From: Castanea sativa
Lineage: Eukaryota; Streptophyta; Magnoliopsida; Fagales; Fagaceae
Length of the DNA: 64,000 bases
Reading direction: 5' to 3'
Assembly: GCF_040712315.1 (NCBI RefSeq)
Contig: NC_134021.1
Coordinates: forward strand, 24,578,501-24,642,500
The notes beneath the pieces were generated by a model. The model saw nothing but the letters and a program-made list of their open reading frames with translations. It made no database searches and was not told the DNA's origin. Shown here piece by piece: positions 35,673 through 47,770 of the stretch (its first letter is position 1; the number at the start of each line of letters is the position of its first letter). The translations under genes were made by a program, and so were the position numbers.

Positions 35673-36138
35673 AGCAAGTCTTTTTGACTTTCTTTATTAG
35701 TTCTCAAACTTTTAATGTACTGTTTCTTTTTTTCACTCTTATTATATAAAAATATAAATAAATCCCCAATTTAACTACCATCATACTAATGCGGAGTAGA
35801 TTAGATTTACTTCCAGGAAAATCCGGTGCTTAAACAGATATTCAATCTGTGGGTTTTAAACATATTTATCTGTGGGTCTTTCTTCCCTTCTCAAACACCT
35901 TTAATTAAGGTTATGGTTACCGATTTGGTTTAGCATCCGTTTGCCTACACGGCTCCACCTATTATTTGCTAGGTATCCATTGGCAGCTCCACATCCAAGT
36001 GGACCACCACCTGACTTGCAAAAAAATGTATATATACACTTGTTAAAAAAATATTATATGTTAAACTAACCTATTATGATCACCTTAATAAAAATGTTGA
36101 ATAACTTGACTTGATAATTACAAAAATTTGAGTTTAAA

Positions 36139-36303
36139 GTAATGTTATATTCACAACATTTTTACAATAATTTCACAACAAATTTAATGTAGTAAACTGT
36201 TACTAATTTTAATTTGACCTAAATACCGATATTATTTTTTTACTCACCAATAACAGTTTTTTGCATAAGATTTATTGTAAAAATGTTGTAGACGTAGCAT
36301 TAC
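36139..36303. mobile_element. MITE with 30-bp terminal inverted repeats
   Basis: Left end GTAATGTTATATTCACAACA and right end, on the other strand, GTAATGCTACGTCTACAACA; both continue TTTTTACAATAA. About 165 bp, non-coding. No clear target duplication, so the superfamily is open. Confidence 0.75.
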
Positions 36304-36940
36304 TTCAAAATTAATTCTCCTCCCCACCTAGACATCCTTAATCCCTTTTATAATTTTTTTTAAAAAAAAAATCTTAAATAACAACAATAAATATTATTCC
36401 AAATAACAATAAACATAAACCAAACAAAAATCAGACAAGACCAAACAGTAACAAGTGAACAAATTGTTCAACAAAAAGCCTATTATAAAATAAAAAGATA
36501 AAATTCCTAATCATTTAAATTTGTAGATCGTTCAACTTATTTAATAAAATAATTTCTAATTTCATTTTTTTTAAATGGTACTAAGAAAAATACTATGGTT
36601 GTGAGTTCTTTTTTATGGTGACAACAATTATACTTTTTTTGGCTTTGCAATTGCAACAATTTTGCACTCCTTAGTGACTTGACTCGCAATTGTAGCAAAT
36701 ATTCAAATTATCGTTTTATTAGATTTTATATAATTTAAATTTTTTAGTGACCACCTTAAAAGAAATTTCTAAAGCCGCCATTGTAGGTATTAGCCTATCT
36801 TGCGTGATTGCTTACAAATTTATTTATTTTAATGTGGAGCTCACTTATAATAGTTTTTTTAAAAATTTTATTTGGATATTCATTGATAATAGTTTTTTTT
36901 AATTATTTATTCTAGAAAAAGGACTTTTGACTAATCTATA

Positions 36941-36989
<49 letters not shown>

Positions 36990-37039
36990 CCGAAACCTCT
37001 GAAACTTCCACAATTTTTCACATCTGCACAATATTTAAA

Positions 37040-37335
37040 TAAAATTATTTTTATTTAGTCTAAACTTAACAATGAGTTAAACTCTATCTCTCTAACAAGT
37101 TCAACTTAAACTCAAACTCATCATTTTTTTTAATCATTTTTTTATATAAAATTATTTTTGTTTAGTCTAAACTTAAGAAGGACTAAAACTCTATCTCTTT
37201 AACAAGTCCAATATAAACTCAAACTCATCTTTATCATTTACAAAAAAAAAAAAAATTTGTTTAGTTCAAACTTAATAAGGAGTGAAACTCTATCTCTCTA
37301 ACAAGTTTAACTTAAACTCAAACTCAAACTCAAAT
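37040..37335. repeat. Three-copy tandem repeat, unit of about 102 bp
   Basis: Each unit has AAACTCTATCTC(T/C) and AACAAGT followed by AAACTCAAACTCA. The copies start near 37056, 37158 and 37261 and are separated by A- or T-rich linkers. Confidence 0.75.
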
Positions 37336-38519
37336 GTTGATAAAAAAAAAATAAAATAAAAAACTTGAATAAACCCTCTATTAAGATTATCCTAGACGTG
37401 GCTTTATTTGGATAAATATAAAAATCATCAACTATTGATAAAGTTTAACTTCTTTGGATAATAGAACAATTCTATTGCAACTTCTTTAAAATCAATTTTC
37501 GTACATAAATCACCAAACTCTTTTTAGCTGTTTTTTATAAGATAAAAAAAACTTGCAATAATTGAAATTATTCTTTTGAATGTAACCCATATTTTTTTAT
37601 AGACTATAAGATTAGGAGACAATATAGTAGGCATAGCGAGTGAGCAACGTAATTTTCTTATCGATAATAGTTATAAGAGTACCAAATTGAGGAAAATATT
37701 AAAATTAATTTATTTTATTTTATTTAAAAAAAAAAAAAAAAAAACATAAGAGGAGAGTGTAACAACCATATCTCTTAGGATAAAGAAGATATGAACACCA
37801 AGGTGCTCACTAAGAATGAGGAAAACTCGAACCCAAGGCAAAAGTCTTGTCGAACCAAGGCCTAACCACTAAACTATCTACCATGTAGGTATTAATTTTC
37901 AATATAGAAGGTATGAATTAGCATGACAATAATTAATTTCACCAATGTCACTTCAACATCAAAATGAATTAATCATGGTTGAATTGCTTTTTTACAATTG
38001 GTGATACGTCGTTGGTTTGCAAGATTTATGTTTAAAAAAAAGAAGAAGAAGAGACCAACTTAGGAAACAACCTGACCCTCAATTTAGCCATACGCCCCAA
38101 GTGCATCTGAATAGAGATTTACAGTATTAACGACCCACCACATTTTGATGTCAAGTTAGTGGCATATTATCAAGGCAAGTTGAGTGATTAATGCTTACAA
38201 ACGAATCTATTGACAACGACCGACCAACAAAAAACCTTGAAATTTTGTCTAGTTAGTACTATAGAGAAGAAACAACTAGTTTACGTTCCTGTGCAAAGGT
38301 AGGATGCACAATTTGACCAAACCAAACATAAAAAGAAAGGAAGTACACAAATATATATCCAAAAGGCTGTATTCAGAATCAAGAAGGGGAAAAGAATGAG
38401 AACACAATTCTGCGTCCCCTGTTCTTTTCTATAAATATTTATATTTATACATTCTCACCATACAAGGTTTCATTTTTTCACTAGTCCAGTAAGAGCTTGT
38501 TGCTGCAATGGATAAAAGA

Positions 38520-41500
38520 TCAGGGTGGCCTAAGAGTGTTTTTAGGAGCACTTATCCAAGGGGTACCTGCAATGGCAAATCTCCATAAAGCATTGACATG
38601 CTCAGGTAAAGCATATTCAATGCCAACACGTGGACCTATCAGTATCTTTTCAGGCTCTGGACCATCTAAGAGTTCTAAACCACCTGCGCCCACATGCTTT
38701 ACTCATTTCAGAGCTGCATAAAGTCTATAAATGAAGTTCAAAGCTCAAAAGGTATGTGTTGGTAGGCTTACCAGGAGTGTAAAGGCAATGGTTAGACCAT
38801 TCTGTTGTAAGACCCAATGCTTGACCAACCTAAAAACAGGGAAATATAAATATTGAGTAACTGAAACACCCAGTGACATGAAAGAGCAGTATATAAAGTC
38901 ATCAAGAAGACTAATTTAGTTCTCTTCACCCTACAAGGATAAGTGTTTGTGGGGTGTGAGGGAGCAAGGGTCGGGGTTCAAGTCTTCAAGAGGGAGCTTC
39001 ACACACACATACACTTAGATTATACTAGACTAGAATTTCTATCTTGTATTAAAAAAAAAAAGAAAAAAAAAAAGAAAGAACATGTCATCTATTCATGTTC
39101 AGTTTTTCTAAAGTATGTTATTGCAGCCAAATAATTTTACGAAATGTAGTTATATTATTTTGGAATTTCTACATAGGCTCACTATCTTTTCTCTCAAAAA
39201 AAGAAAAGAAAAGATATTGTGTATCTAGCATACTGCATATGTAACCATCCTCTCACATAGAGGTGAGTGTGTAGAAATTACGAAGTATGGTTTCGTGTTA
39301 AAGAAAAGCCAAGGCAATACCAGCAGCTATTACTATGGTTCCAGACCCATTCAAGCAATAAAAACCTGAAAATTCCAATACTCATCATATTATGTACAGA
39401 AATTATTTACATTGCTAATCATATTTGTCAATCTCAGCTACAAATTTAAAGTGAGGTAACTTTAGCACTTGTGAACTTAAATTATGTAACTTATTCAGTT
39501 TATTAAACTGGTGAAGCTAATAATTTAGAAGTTCCAAGAAAAAGTGAAAAAGGGCCAGAACCACTTGATTAATAAAAGTATAATTTAAAAGATAAAGAAG
39601 CTAATAAATATCATAATCTAGCCTTCTTATTGATGAATGTTCATATTAAACTACTGTTACTGAACATCATAATTCTTCTGTTTTAACTCACACAACCACC
39701 CTGCTGTTGTGAAATTTTTGCAATTTCCAGGTTTTCATTTTTATTTTGTTTTTCTTTTTTTTGGTGTGCCATAAAAATTTTATGGATCTGTTGTGTCAAT
39801 TAAAAAAAAAGTAAGAAGCGAAATTACTTCCATCAGCTTCATTTCTCAACCGAATTCCTCAACCTTTTGTCCCTTCTATATCAGGAAAATGTTTTGAAAG
39901 ATGATTGTGTCATATGCATAACTGAAAGCATGGGTTAAATACATCATTTTTACCAAAAGCAAGTATTAAATAAAGAGCTACATATAAAAATAAAAGTAAT
40001 TATCATAGATAGTTCCATTATATTATAATTATCAAATATTGCAAATGTAACAATTTAAATACTTTCTCTAATTAATGAGGCACTTCATTACATTTTCTAT
40101 CACTATTTTACACGGTGCTAATTTGAAGATTCTATATCGATATATCCCTTTAATTCAAAATAAATATATTTACAGATTTCAATTCTACTGAATGAAAATA
40201 CTGGATTGGCTCATCTACAAGGTAATATATTTACCACCGCACACCTTTGGTGCGATGGTCACTCCACAAGTATAAGTGCTTGTGGGGTGTGGGGGCAAGG
40301 GCCGTGATTCAAGTCTCTAAGAGGGAGCTTCACACACATATACACTTAGATTAGGCTAGAGTAGAATTTTATCTTGTATAAAAAAAAAAAAAAAAAAAAA
40401 AAGAGCAAGAATTAGCCATTATAAACTTGTTATGTGAAAAATAATATGAAAGAACACAACAATGCCTAGAAAGAAAAGACAAGAAATTTGACCTTCCCAG
40501 GCCCAGAAAGAAGAACTGGCTTGTCAGTTTTCTGACCTCGACGCTGCTGAATGGTCTCCAATCCTGTGGTGATGTTAATGATGATAAGGAATTCTTTTAG
40601 AGGTAGTAAGCAAGATCATATTACAAAAAACCATATACATAAAGATAGAATAAGGGTCCTTGTACAAACTTATGCAATGTACAGATAAGGAAAAACGAGG
40701 AGAAGAAAATTAATAAAAAAGGAAGCGGCGAGTGAATAGCTGAAGTCTATGTAACAAGGGTCCCCCCCCCCCCTCCTTCTTTCCTTATGTAGGAAATTCT
40801 AATTCTCCATACTGTGGCAAAGAGTTGATGCGCTTATCCTATGTAAATTTTATTCAGGAGGGCATCATTACGAGCTATTTAATTAGTTCTACAATAAGTC
40901 ATCAAGTAAATTTATGTGCAAAATTCATTTGCAAAGTTAATTACTAAAAGATATGAGTAGCAATCTCCATATACAACAACATATTCTTAGACCCCAAATT
41001 TTGGGGTCTGCTGGAAGGGGATGAATAATCTTTTTCAGCACCTGATCAGTGATCAATCGAACTAATGGGTTTGGTTAGTTGGGGTATGCCCAAGAGAGAA
41101 ATGGCTGATTACAACACAAGATTACCTTAAACTCTGCCGATGATAATAATCATATTAGCTTTAAACATTTAAAAATTACCACATATGGGAGCACAAGAAC
41201 GAATTAAGACAGCAGCACCAACTCCTTCCTTGTCAGCCACAACATTCAGCATTGAATGTAGTCCATAACACAAATATACATATGCATGTCCACCTGCTCC
41301 AAACTACACACATACCCAACAAAACCCATTTTCAATTACCAAATACATTCATAACAAAGCGAGTAAAAGACAAAGACTTTCTTTCATATAATGAAAAAAA
41401 TTTAAGAATTTAAAAATCCTAGAAAGCAAACAAGTTGTGGAAAGTAGTATCTTACAACTGGGGCTGTTCTTGCTGTAACGCCAAATCGACCATGACAAGC

Positions 41501-41884
41501 CGAATCATTTGGTCTATAAGCTTCTACCTATTAATATCAAACTCCCAAATATTAAGAATTGAAAAGCGAAATCATGGGACAAAGTTTTGGTCGGAATTAA
41601 GTTACCTCGGTAATCTGAAGAACAACATCGTCCTTCCGAAGAAGTTTGCCAAGCAAGCGTGGAGCAAGGTCTAGAGAGTCAATCTGACAGAACTCAGGGG
41701 ACAAGATTGTCAATTTGTCGATGGGTACGTCTGAGATTGGGAATGGATTTAGTTTGGGCTTGGGTTTGGCCCGAATGGTGACTGATTTGGAGCGGAGACT
41801 CGGTCGAGTTTCGTGTTCGGGTTCGGTGGTGGAAATGGGTTGCTTGAGTTTTCCAACTCGTTTGAATCGCTGGGTTTTGCTCAT
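38520..41884 (-). CDS. MAG: 3-methyladenine DNA glycosylase (AAG/MPG family)
   Basis: Six minus-strand exons: 41606-41884, 41456-41527, 41180-41303, 40493-40563, 38772-38829 and 38520-38683 (stop TGA 38520-38522). All have GT donors and AG acceptors, and the exon sum is 768 nt, giving 255 residues as expected for plant MAG. Exon 1 has a basic, probably disordered, start ([15 protein letters not shown]) then [21 protein letters not shown]. Exon 2 carries [16 protein letters not shown] with the catalytic Glu. Exon 3 has [17 protein letters not shown] and [10 protein letters not shown]. Exons 4-6 carry [22 protein letters not shown] and a C-terminal [20 protein letters not shown]. The enzyme removes alkylated purines to begin base excision repair. 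Translation could start 10 codons earlier (41914). Intron 4 holds two SINEs. Confidence 0.95.
38929..39080 (+). mobile_element. SINE, 5'-truncated copy
   Basis: Shares GTGGGGTGTG, GTTCAAGTCTTCAAGAGGGA, GCTTCACACACA and ATACACTTAGATTA with the fuller copy at 40243 and ends in an A-rich tail. It lies in MAG intron 4, antisense to MAG. Confidence 0.7.
40243..40402 (+). mobile_element. tRNA-derived SINE
   Basis: A-box-like GGTGCGATGGTC near 40249 and B-box-like GATTCAAGTCTC near 40305 give an internal RNA polymerase III promoter. A common body follows and then an A tail (about 40380-40402). Length near 160 bp fits plant SINEs. It is in MAG intron 4, same orientation as the truncated copy. Confidence 0.7.
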
Positions 41885-42109
41885 TTTCGTGGCTGTGAAG
41901 TGTGAAGGAAGCAAAGTGGAGCTATTGAACGACGAGATGATGATGACTTCTGGGGGTTTTTGGCGGGGACTCGTTCATAGATGGTATCTCATATCCTACT
42001 CATCCAGTATATTTTTTATTTTTTTATTTTATTTTTATAAAGGAAATAGGTAAACGAGTCTAATTGGACCAAAATATATATGGCCAAATATATATATATA
42101 TATATATAT

Positions 42110-42199
42110 ATAAAAGAGAGTGAGAATAAGAGGGTGTAGGATTATGGAAACAGTTTAATGGCATATATTGTTAAGAACGTAGAAGAGAGAACATGAACA
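42110..42199 (-). repeat. Pararetrovirus terminal repeat, downstream copy
   Basis: Matches 49667-49757 (shared words AATAAGAGGGTGTA and CATATATTGTTAAGAACGTA on the plus strand). In this copy the match stops at the place where the other copy enters its primer site. Confidence 0.8.
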
Positions 42200-42342
42200 T
42201 AAGGAATAGTACACAGAACAAGATTCAATAAGCTTAGAGATATTATTAGATTCAATATCTTTTTTACATCAGACATGAGAGACTATAAGAGACATCTTAC
42301 AAGGGTTTTTTCCACTCTGCTCGTTCTAAAGATACAAGAGGC

Positions 42343-42351
42343 CTATTTATA
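42343..42351 (-). promoter_or_regulatory. Putative pararetroviral promoter TATA box
   Basis: TATAAATAG on the minus strand, between the coding region and the terminal repeat, where the main transcript promoter of Caulimoviridae lies. It faces MAG, whose ATG is about 460 bp further on. Confidence 0.55.
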
Positions 42352-42657
42352 GACAAAAACTTGCAGCCATAATGTACATTCAAATCCTAAGGAGTTTTCT
42401 ACAAAAGATAGTAGGGGTTGGCTCTCTATTGATAAATGTCGAAGAAAGTGGGGTCCTGAAATTGGGTTGACAAATGTCAAACAGAGTCAAGGGGCCTGGG
42501 TTGTGGTAATCTTCATCGGATAGGCTTCTGACAAAAGAAGAAATATCTTTGACCGCTGAAGATAAGGGAGGAACGTTTGAAGACATTTTTGGGACCTTTT
42601 TTTTTTTTTTTTTTTAAGTGTTAGAGATGTCTAGTCCCATCCATCTCTTCCTTGAAA

Positions 42658-43457
42658 TCATTCTTCATCAACATCAGCATGGACATCTGGATCGTGGTTA
42701 TGGTAGTAAGGATCATCATATCCAAAAAGAGGATTTGACATTTCCCAATGGTCTTCATGTGACCACTGTTGTCTATAAATATCTGGATCAGCTGATACTA
42801 TTTCAGATAAGATTCCCTTATTAAGAGATTCTGCCATTGTGAGAGAATGATAATAGGATACCCAAGAAACGTCCATATGTGTGTGGAGAGTGCCATCTAG
42901 ATTAGTTACCCAATGCATCTCTGCTGGGTGAAAGATTCCTTGTGCACGGACATCATTTTTAGAATTTAATTTAGCAATTAAACATGCCAAAGTGATCTTT
43001 GTTCCAGATCTTGGGTGTTCTGTTTTGGGATACTTTATCCATTCACCATTATGAGCATCATTTTTAGGATTTCAAAGCAGAATTTATGAAAATATTTATT
43101 TCCACATGGAAAAATATATCTATAAAAATTTGGTTCAAAATGAAGACACAAGTAATATTCATTGAGTAAATACCACATGTAGAGATAATGTACCACTGTC
43201 TAATTAGTTGTCCAAAAAGCAAAAAGGGTTTTCCATAGATGGTCTATATCGGGGAAGATAGCTAGAAAATGTCTTTGATGATCTTTGAGATAATTATGGA
43301 GTACTCTAATGATTCTTTTAGATCTAGCTTCAAAGGTCAAGGTCTTTATTTGGTTTTTTATCTCTGGGGGAAGGGTTTCTATCATATTAAGGATATTATT
43401 AGGGGCTGCAGAGGAAGGCCTGAGGATGGGGATGGATCTGTAATTGGATATACACAC
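42658..43457 (-). pseudogene. Pararetrovirus region 3' of RNase H, unassigned
   Basis: Two open pieces, 43200-43457 and 42658-42990, lie in different frames from each other and from RT. The second has WVTNLDGTLHTHMDVSWVSY and a His/Asp-rich end (DPYYHNHDPDVHADVDEE). I do not recognise a domain. They may be the tail of the polyprotein or a separate small frame. Confidence 0.45.
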
Positions 43458-43912
43458 AAAGGTGGAGGAATAATAGTGGTGTTAAGGATTGGAGGTTTTC
43501 TAGAAAGGTAATCAGTGATAAGATTATCTTTGCATTTGATGTGTTTGACTTGAAAAGACCATAGTGAAAACCAATTTGACCATTTGAGTAATTGAGAATG
43601 TGGAAGCATTTTCCTTTTGAATTGGAGCATTTTGGGAAAGGGGGACATGTCCATTTCTACTAAAACATTATGCCCTAGAAGATGAAACTGGAATTTTTCA
43701 ATTTCATGTTTGACTGCCAAGATTTCTTTAAAAGTGGATTGGTAATGGAGTTCTGAGGGCTTGAATCTACCGCTTTTTTAATCACAAATATTTCTTTTGC
43801 CATCAACTTCTTCAAAGAGAGCTGCTGCCCTGTACCAATCACTTGCATCTGTCTGCAAAATCCGTTTGCCTGGTCCTAGAATCTGTAAAGGGGGAAACCT
43901 TTCTGCTAATCT
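43382..43912 (-). pseudogene. Pararetrovirus RNase H
   Basis: Contains LAVKHEIEKFQFHLLG, VEMDMSPFPKML and HIKCKDNLITDYLSR, the blocks of a Caulimoviridae RNase H; a stop lies near 43780. Same frame class as the RT upstream. It would have removed the RNA template. Confidence 0.8.
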
Positions 43913-44734
43913 TTACAATTGTTGGTCTGCTTCTGTATGAACTGAATTCCATTCTGGAGGAGATTTCTTCAGCAATTGAGCTAGACAATCCCAGTATTTG
44001 GATATTTTTGGAATGAAATCTGACATATAATTAACAATTCCAAGAAACTGTTGTGTTTGTTTGGTACTTTTGAGCTTGTCTAAAAATTCTCCAAGAGAAA
44101 CTGCTATGTGGGGCTGCAAAGTATACTTTCCATCTGAAATGTTTACTCCCAAGAAGTCTATAAAAGACGCTCCTATGACCATTTTCTTTTCTGAAAGCAT
44201 TATCCGTGCAGCTTTTACTAAATTGTAGAATTCAGTAAGCAATTTTTCATAAGATTCTGCATCTTTTAAAAATAGGAGGATATCATCTACATAGATTAAT
44301 ACATTTGTCAAGAGTGGTTGGAACAATGTTACCATTACTTTTTGGAATTGAGATGGAGCATTTTTGAGACCAAAAAGCATAATAGTCCATTGATAATGGT
44401 GGTCCGGGATGCAAAACGCTGTCTTGTATCTCTCTTCTAGATGAATTCCTAATTGCCAAAATCCTGCTTTGAGATCAAACTTTGAGAATACCTTAGCATG
44501 TGAAAGATGCTGGAAAAGAGCACTTTTGTTTGGCAAAGGGAACTTGTCATCTGCAAGGAAATTATTAAGATCTTGGCAATTGATTACCAATCTGAGTTTT
44601 CCTCGAACTTGCTCAGCATATTTGTTCACATAGAAAGCGTCACACACCCATGGAGAAGTTGTAGGTTCAATGAGGCCTTCTGAAAGAAGAGTAGATAACT
44701 CTTGCTTAGCCAAAGTTGAATGATCTAGATTCAT
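43913..44734 (-). pseudogene. Pararetrovirus reverse transcriptase
   Basis: A 273-codon open stretch with AKVFSKFDLKAGFWQLGI, IMLFGLKNAPSQFQKVM and the catalytic YVDDILLF, then DFLGVNISDGKYTLQPH. The 'FSKFDLK.GFWQ' form is typical of Caulimoviridae rather than Ty3 elements. The part between this block and the protease (44735-45149) is scrambled by stops and a frame change. Confidence 0.92.
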
Positions 44735-45149
44735 TCCTCTGCGATTGGTTTTGTGGGGTTAACATCTTCATTCTTTTTAAAGGGTAGGTTTATGAAAAAA
44801 AATTGGGTTTTTTCCACAAAGGATTTGGATTTTTAAGGAGGAATTCAGAGTGGTTGTTTGGACAACAGTCATTGATAATCTGGAGTCTCAAAGAGTCAAA
44901 GGGGTCTACTGTGAATAAATGAGGTACTTAGGTTCAAGTGAGAAGGTGTTTTTTATGCAAAAGTTTTTTGGAAGACCATTTAAAGCTAGGTATTTGATGA
45001 AGGAGATCAAATCCTATAAGAAGGTCTTTGCCTGTAAGAGGGGATCCAAGGACTTGGTGTTTAATGGTAAGGGTTAGAAAAATTCTAATAAAAATAGGCT
45101 TACTTTTCTAGGTGATCAGAAATGTTTCTCCATTTGTCGCTCTGAACAT

Positions 45150-45279
45150 CTAATTATGGGGTAGCCAAAATTTTTCAGGTAAAATCTTAGGATGGATAAT
45201 TATTGCTGTTGTTCCTGTATCAAACAGGGCTATTACTAGAATGGGTCTGGAATATGTGTCAAGAAGGATATGTACTTGG
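45150..45279 (-). pseudogene. Pararetrovirus aspartic protease fragment
   Basis: VHILLDTYSRPILVIALFDT then GTTAIIIHPKILP shows the active-site DTG and following sheet. The domain is cut from the zinc-knuckle region by the hAT element at 45288. Allowing for that insertion it is in frame with the coat region. Confidence 0.8.
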
Positions 45280-45287
45280 GCTATGGG

Positions 45288-45836
45288 TAGGGCTGTCCAC
45301 GGGTCGGGTGGGTCAAGTTTGTGCCCAACTCGCAACTGACCCGCCGGAGATCGGGTGGGGAGGCGCCGGACCCGCAACTGACCCGTGTTAGGGTCGGTTT
45401 TTACGGGTCGGTTTCCCGTCGGGTGAGCGGCGGTTCGGGTGAGGCCGAAACCCATCGGAGAGGACCAAAAAAATAGATAAACGGCGAGATCTCTCTCGAT
45501 CCGTCCAAGATTCGGTGCAATCTAGCCGGATTTGGCAGACATTTCGCCAAATCCAATACTTTTTCCCCCAAATTTGGTGTTTTAGTCGCCGAAATCTGTC
45601 AAATTGTGCCAAGAAACTCGTCGGAAAGCTTGAAATCTCAGCGGGTCGTTCTCTCTTCGGGCGGGTCAAGTTGAACGGGTTTTGAAGGAAGGGAACCGAA
45701 ACCGAATCGCTGGCGTCGGGTTTTGGAGCTCGGGACCTGCGTCTGACCACCGGAGCTGTCGGATCGGGTCGTGACGGGTCGGTTCCAGTCGGGTTGGTCG
45801 ATTCCAATGGGTTCTCGGTTTTCCTGGACAGCGCTA
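45288..45836. mobile_element. hAT-type element inserted in the pararetrovirus
   Basis: Ends TAGGGCTGTCCA and, on the other strand, TAGCGCTGTCCA (11 of 12). Flanks GCTATGGG (45280-45287) and GCTGTAGG (45837-45844) are an 8-bp duplication with two transitions. GC-rich with GGGTCGG/CCGACCC words near both ends, like the elements at 8871 and 24400. No transposase. Confidence 0.82.
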
Positions 45837-45844
45837 GCTGTAGG

Positions 45845-46657
45845 TGTAGGACTGGTTAGAGGGGCTATAATAGGCTGGGATGTGTAAATGGTTTGGATTT
45901 CTGGATCTGAATCATCATCATTATCTCGATCTGAATCATCTTCTAAAGTGGAATAGGCCATAATTACCAAAGCTTGGGGAGAGTAATCATTATCCAATGA
46001 GAAGAGTGATTCTACATCTGAGAAGGGAGTATCATCTGCATGGATTTGGGCTTGTTCAAGAAGTTTTGCTACTTTCTCCTTATTTGGACATTTTTTTGCA
46101 AAATGGTCTGGTCTTCTACACACAAAGCACACTTTTGAAAATTTTCCTTTAAATTGCTTTCGTCTGAGAAACTTCCATTTTTTCTTTCTGAAGGATTTTT
46201 TCTTCTGACTTGCATAGTGTCTCTTCTTCTAAGAATACTTCTTAAAATGGTCTCTCCTTTTTGTTGGACAAACACAGTTTTTGTCATAGCACTTTATCTG
46301 CAAATCTTTCTTTTTACAATTGTCCTTAAGCTTGCTATGGATCTTATCAGTTTCTGAAAGAAACTTTCTCTGGTTGTAGAGTTTTTCAAGAGCAATAAGC
46401 ACATGCTGGTAAATTTCTCCTAAAAAGGCTTGCTGCAAAGTTATTTTTTGGAGATTCATCATGCAGAGAGTTTCATCTCCCAATGGTCCTAGAAGGGAGT
46501 TCAGAAAGGTGTGCTTGGAATTAACATCATCCATGTAATTAAAAGAGTAGTATCGACTTGACATTCTGTCAAAATGTTTTCCCAAATCTTTCCTTTCAAA
46601 GGAGCAACACTTCATCAGTAAGAATTCTTCTTGTGCCACTTCTGTATAATGGGTCAC
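45845..46657 (-). pseudogene. Pararetrovirus coat core and zinc knuckle
   Basis: The piece 46229-46657 has the coat-type segment LLGPLGDETLCMMNLQKI. The next piece holds a CCHC knuckle, CFVCRRPDHFAKKC (about 46090-46131), then an acidic tail (DDSDRDNDDDSDPE). Both share a frame, separated by stops. The knuckle binds the genomic RNA in related viruses. Confidence 0.85.
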
Positions 46658-46843
46658 AGAGCTAAGAAATTCACTATGAATGATTGTGAAAAAGTTTTCT
46701 AGAGTGTTGCACTGAGCTGTCTGTCTTTCCCTGTATTCTCATAGATTGATCCATCATTGTCTTAATCTTCTTGTAATTCTTGCAACAAATTTGGCAATGG
46801 TTTGTGCAATTGTAGCATTTGGGGCCTGTGATTCGACCATGCA

Positions 46844-47770
46844 CTATGAATACATGTTAAAGATCTTATCATGCCATTTGGAAGGAGGGGTATTGTCAAT
46901 GGTGAACAAATGTTTTGAATATGTGGTTGATGAGTAAGTCAATCTTGCTTGGTTGTCTGGAATAAAAGGTGGTGGAGGGAAAATTGGAGGAGGCTGTTTA
47001 GGATGAACAACATCATCTTCTTCTACTTTTGGTTCTCTCATGAACACTTCTTCTAGATCAAGATCAGACAAATCTAGATTCGTGTCATCAATTACTGGGA
47101 GCACAAAAGGTTCTTTTGGGTCATTGATGGTAAGGGTCTTGAGAAATGATGAAGTTGGGTTAGGAGGGTCAATATCTATAGCCAACATGTTCATATCTGG
47201 AGGTCTTGAGGAAGCACCAATAGTTGGATCTAGGAATTAGTATAATGGTTCATTGTCTTTTTGCTTAAAAGAAGTTTCATTTTGGGGTTTGAGTAGGGGT
47301 TCTAGTTGAAATGGTGCTGAATATGTTATACTCGGGAAGATTCCACTTGGTTTAAAAGGGTTATGATCAGGATGTGTCATGGCTAATGGTTGAAGGTTTT
47401 GGTAAGGAGAATTTGGTGAAAATGGCGAGGTTAAAGGCACAGATAGGTCTTTGTATAGTGATTGGTGAGGTTGGTAGGGCATATAAACCTGCATTGGGAA
47501 AGTTTGAGGGACCGTCTGCTGTGATTCTTCCATACACTGAAGTTGTGTTAACAACTGTTTTCTTTCTTCTTCTTTTTTCCCAATGAGAGGGAAGGAAACA
47601 GACAAGTCTTTAACTGTAGAAGCAATGGTTGCCAATTCTTGTTCAACTGACTGCATTTTCTTCTTCAAATCTTCAATAAGAGAATTTAAGGACGAGAAGG
47701 TATGAATAATTGCTTCAGCCATCTTTTGTTGATTATCAAGAATCTTTGAAAGGACTTGGTTTTGTGCCAC
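46844..47770 (-). pseudogene. Pararetrovirus coiled-coil and coat N-terminal region
   Basis: 47237-47770 is a heptad-rich stretch (KILDNQQKMAEAIIHTF, LKKKMQSVEQELATIAST) then Pro-rich sequence. 46844-47194 has an acidic part and PPPIFPPPPFIPDN. Same frame class as the pieces on either side. Confidence 0.65.

Larger units (their letters stand above)
35673..38519. other. AT-rich spacer with MITE and tandem repeats
   Basis: No gene is recognised. Listed separately: a MITE at 36139, a (TA)n run at 36943-36988 and a three-copy repeat at 37040-37335. A B-box-like phrase (ACTCGAACCC) near 37826 is not part of a tRNA gene that I can fold. Confidence 0.6.
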
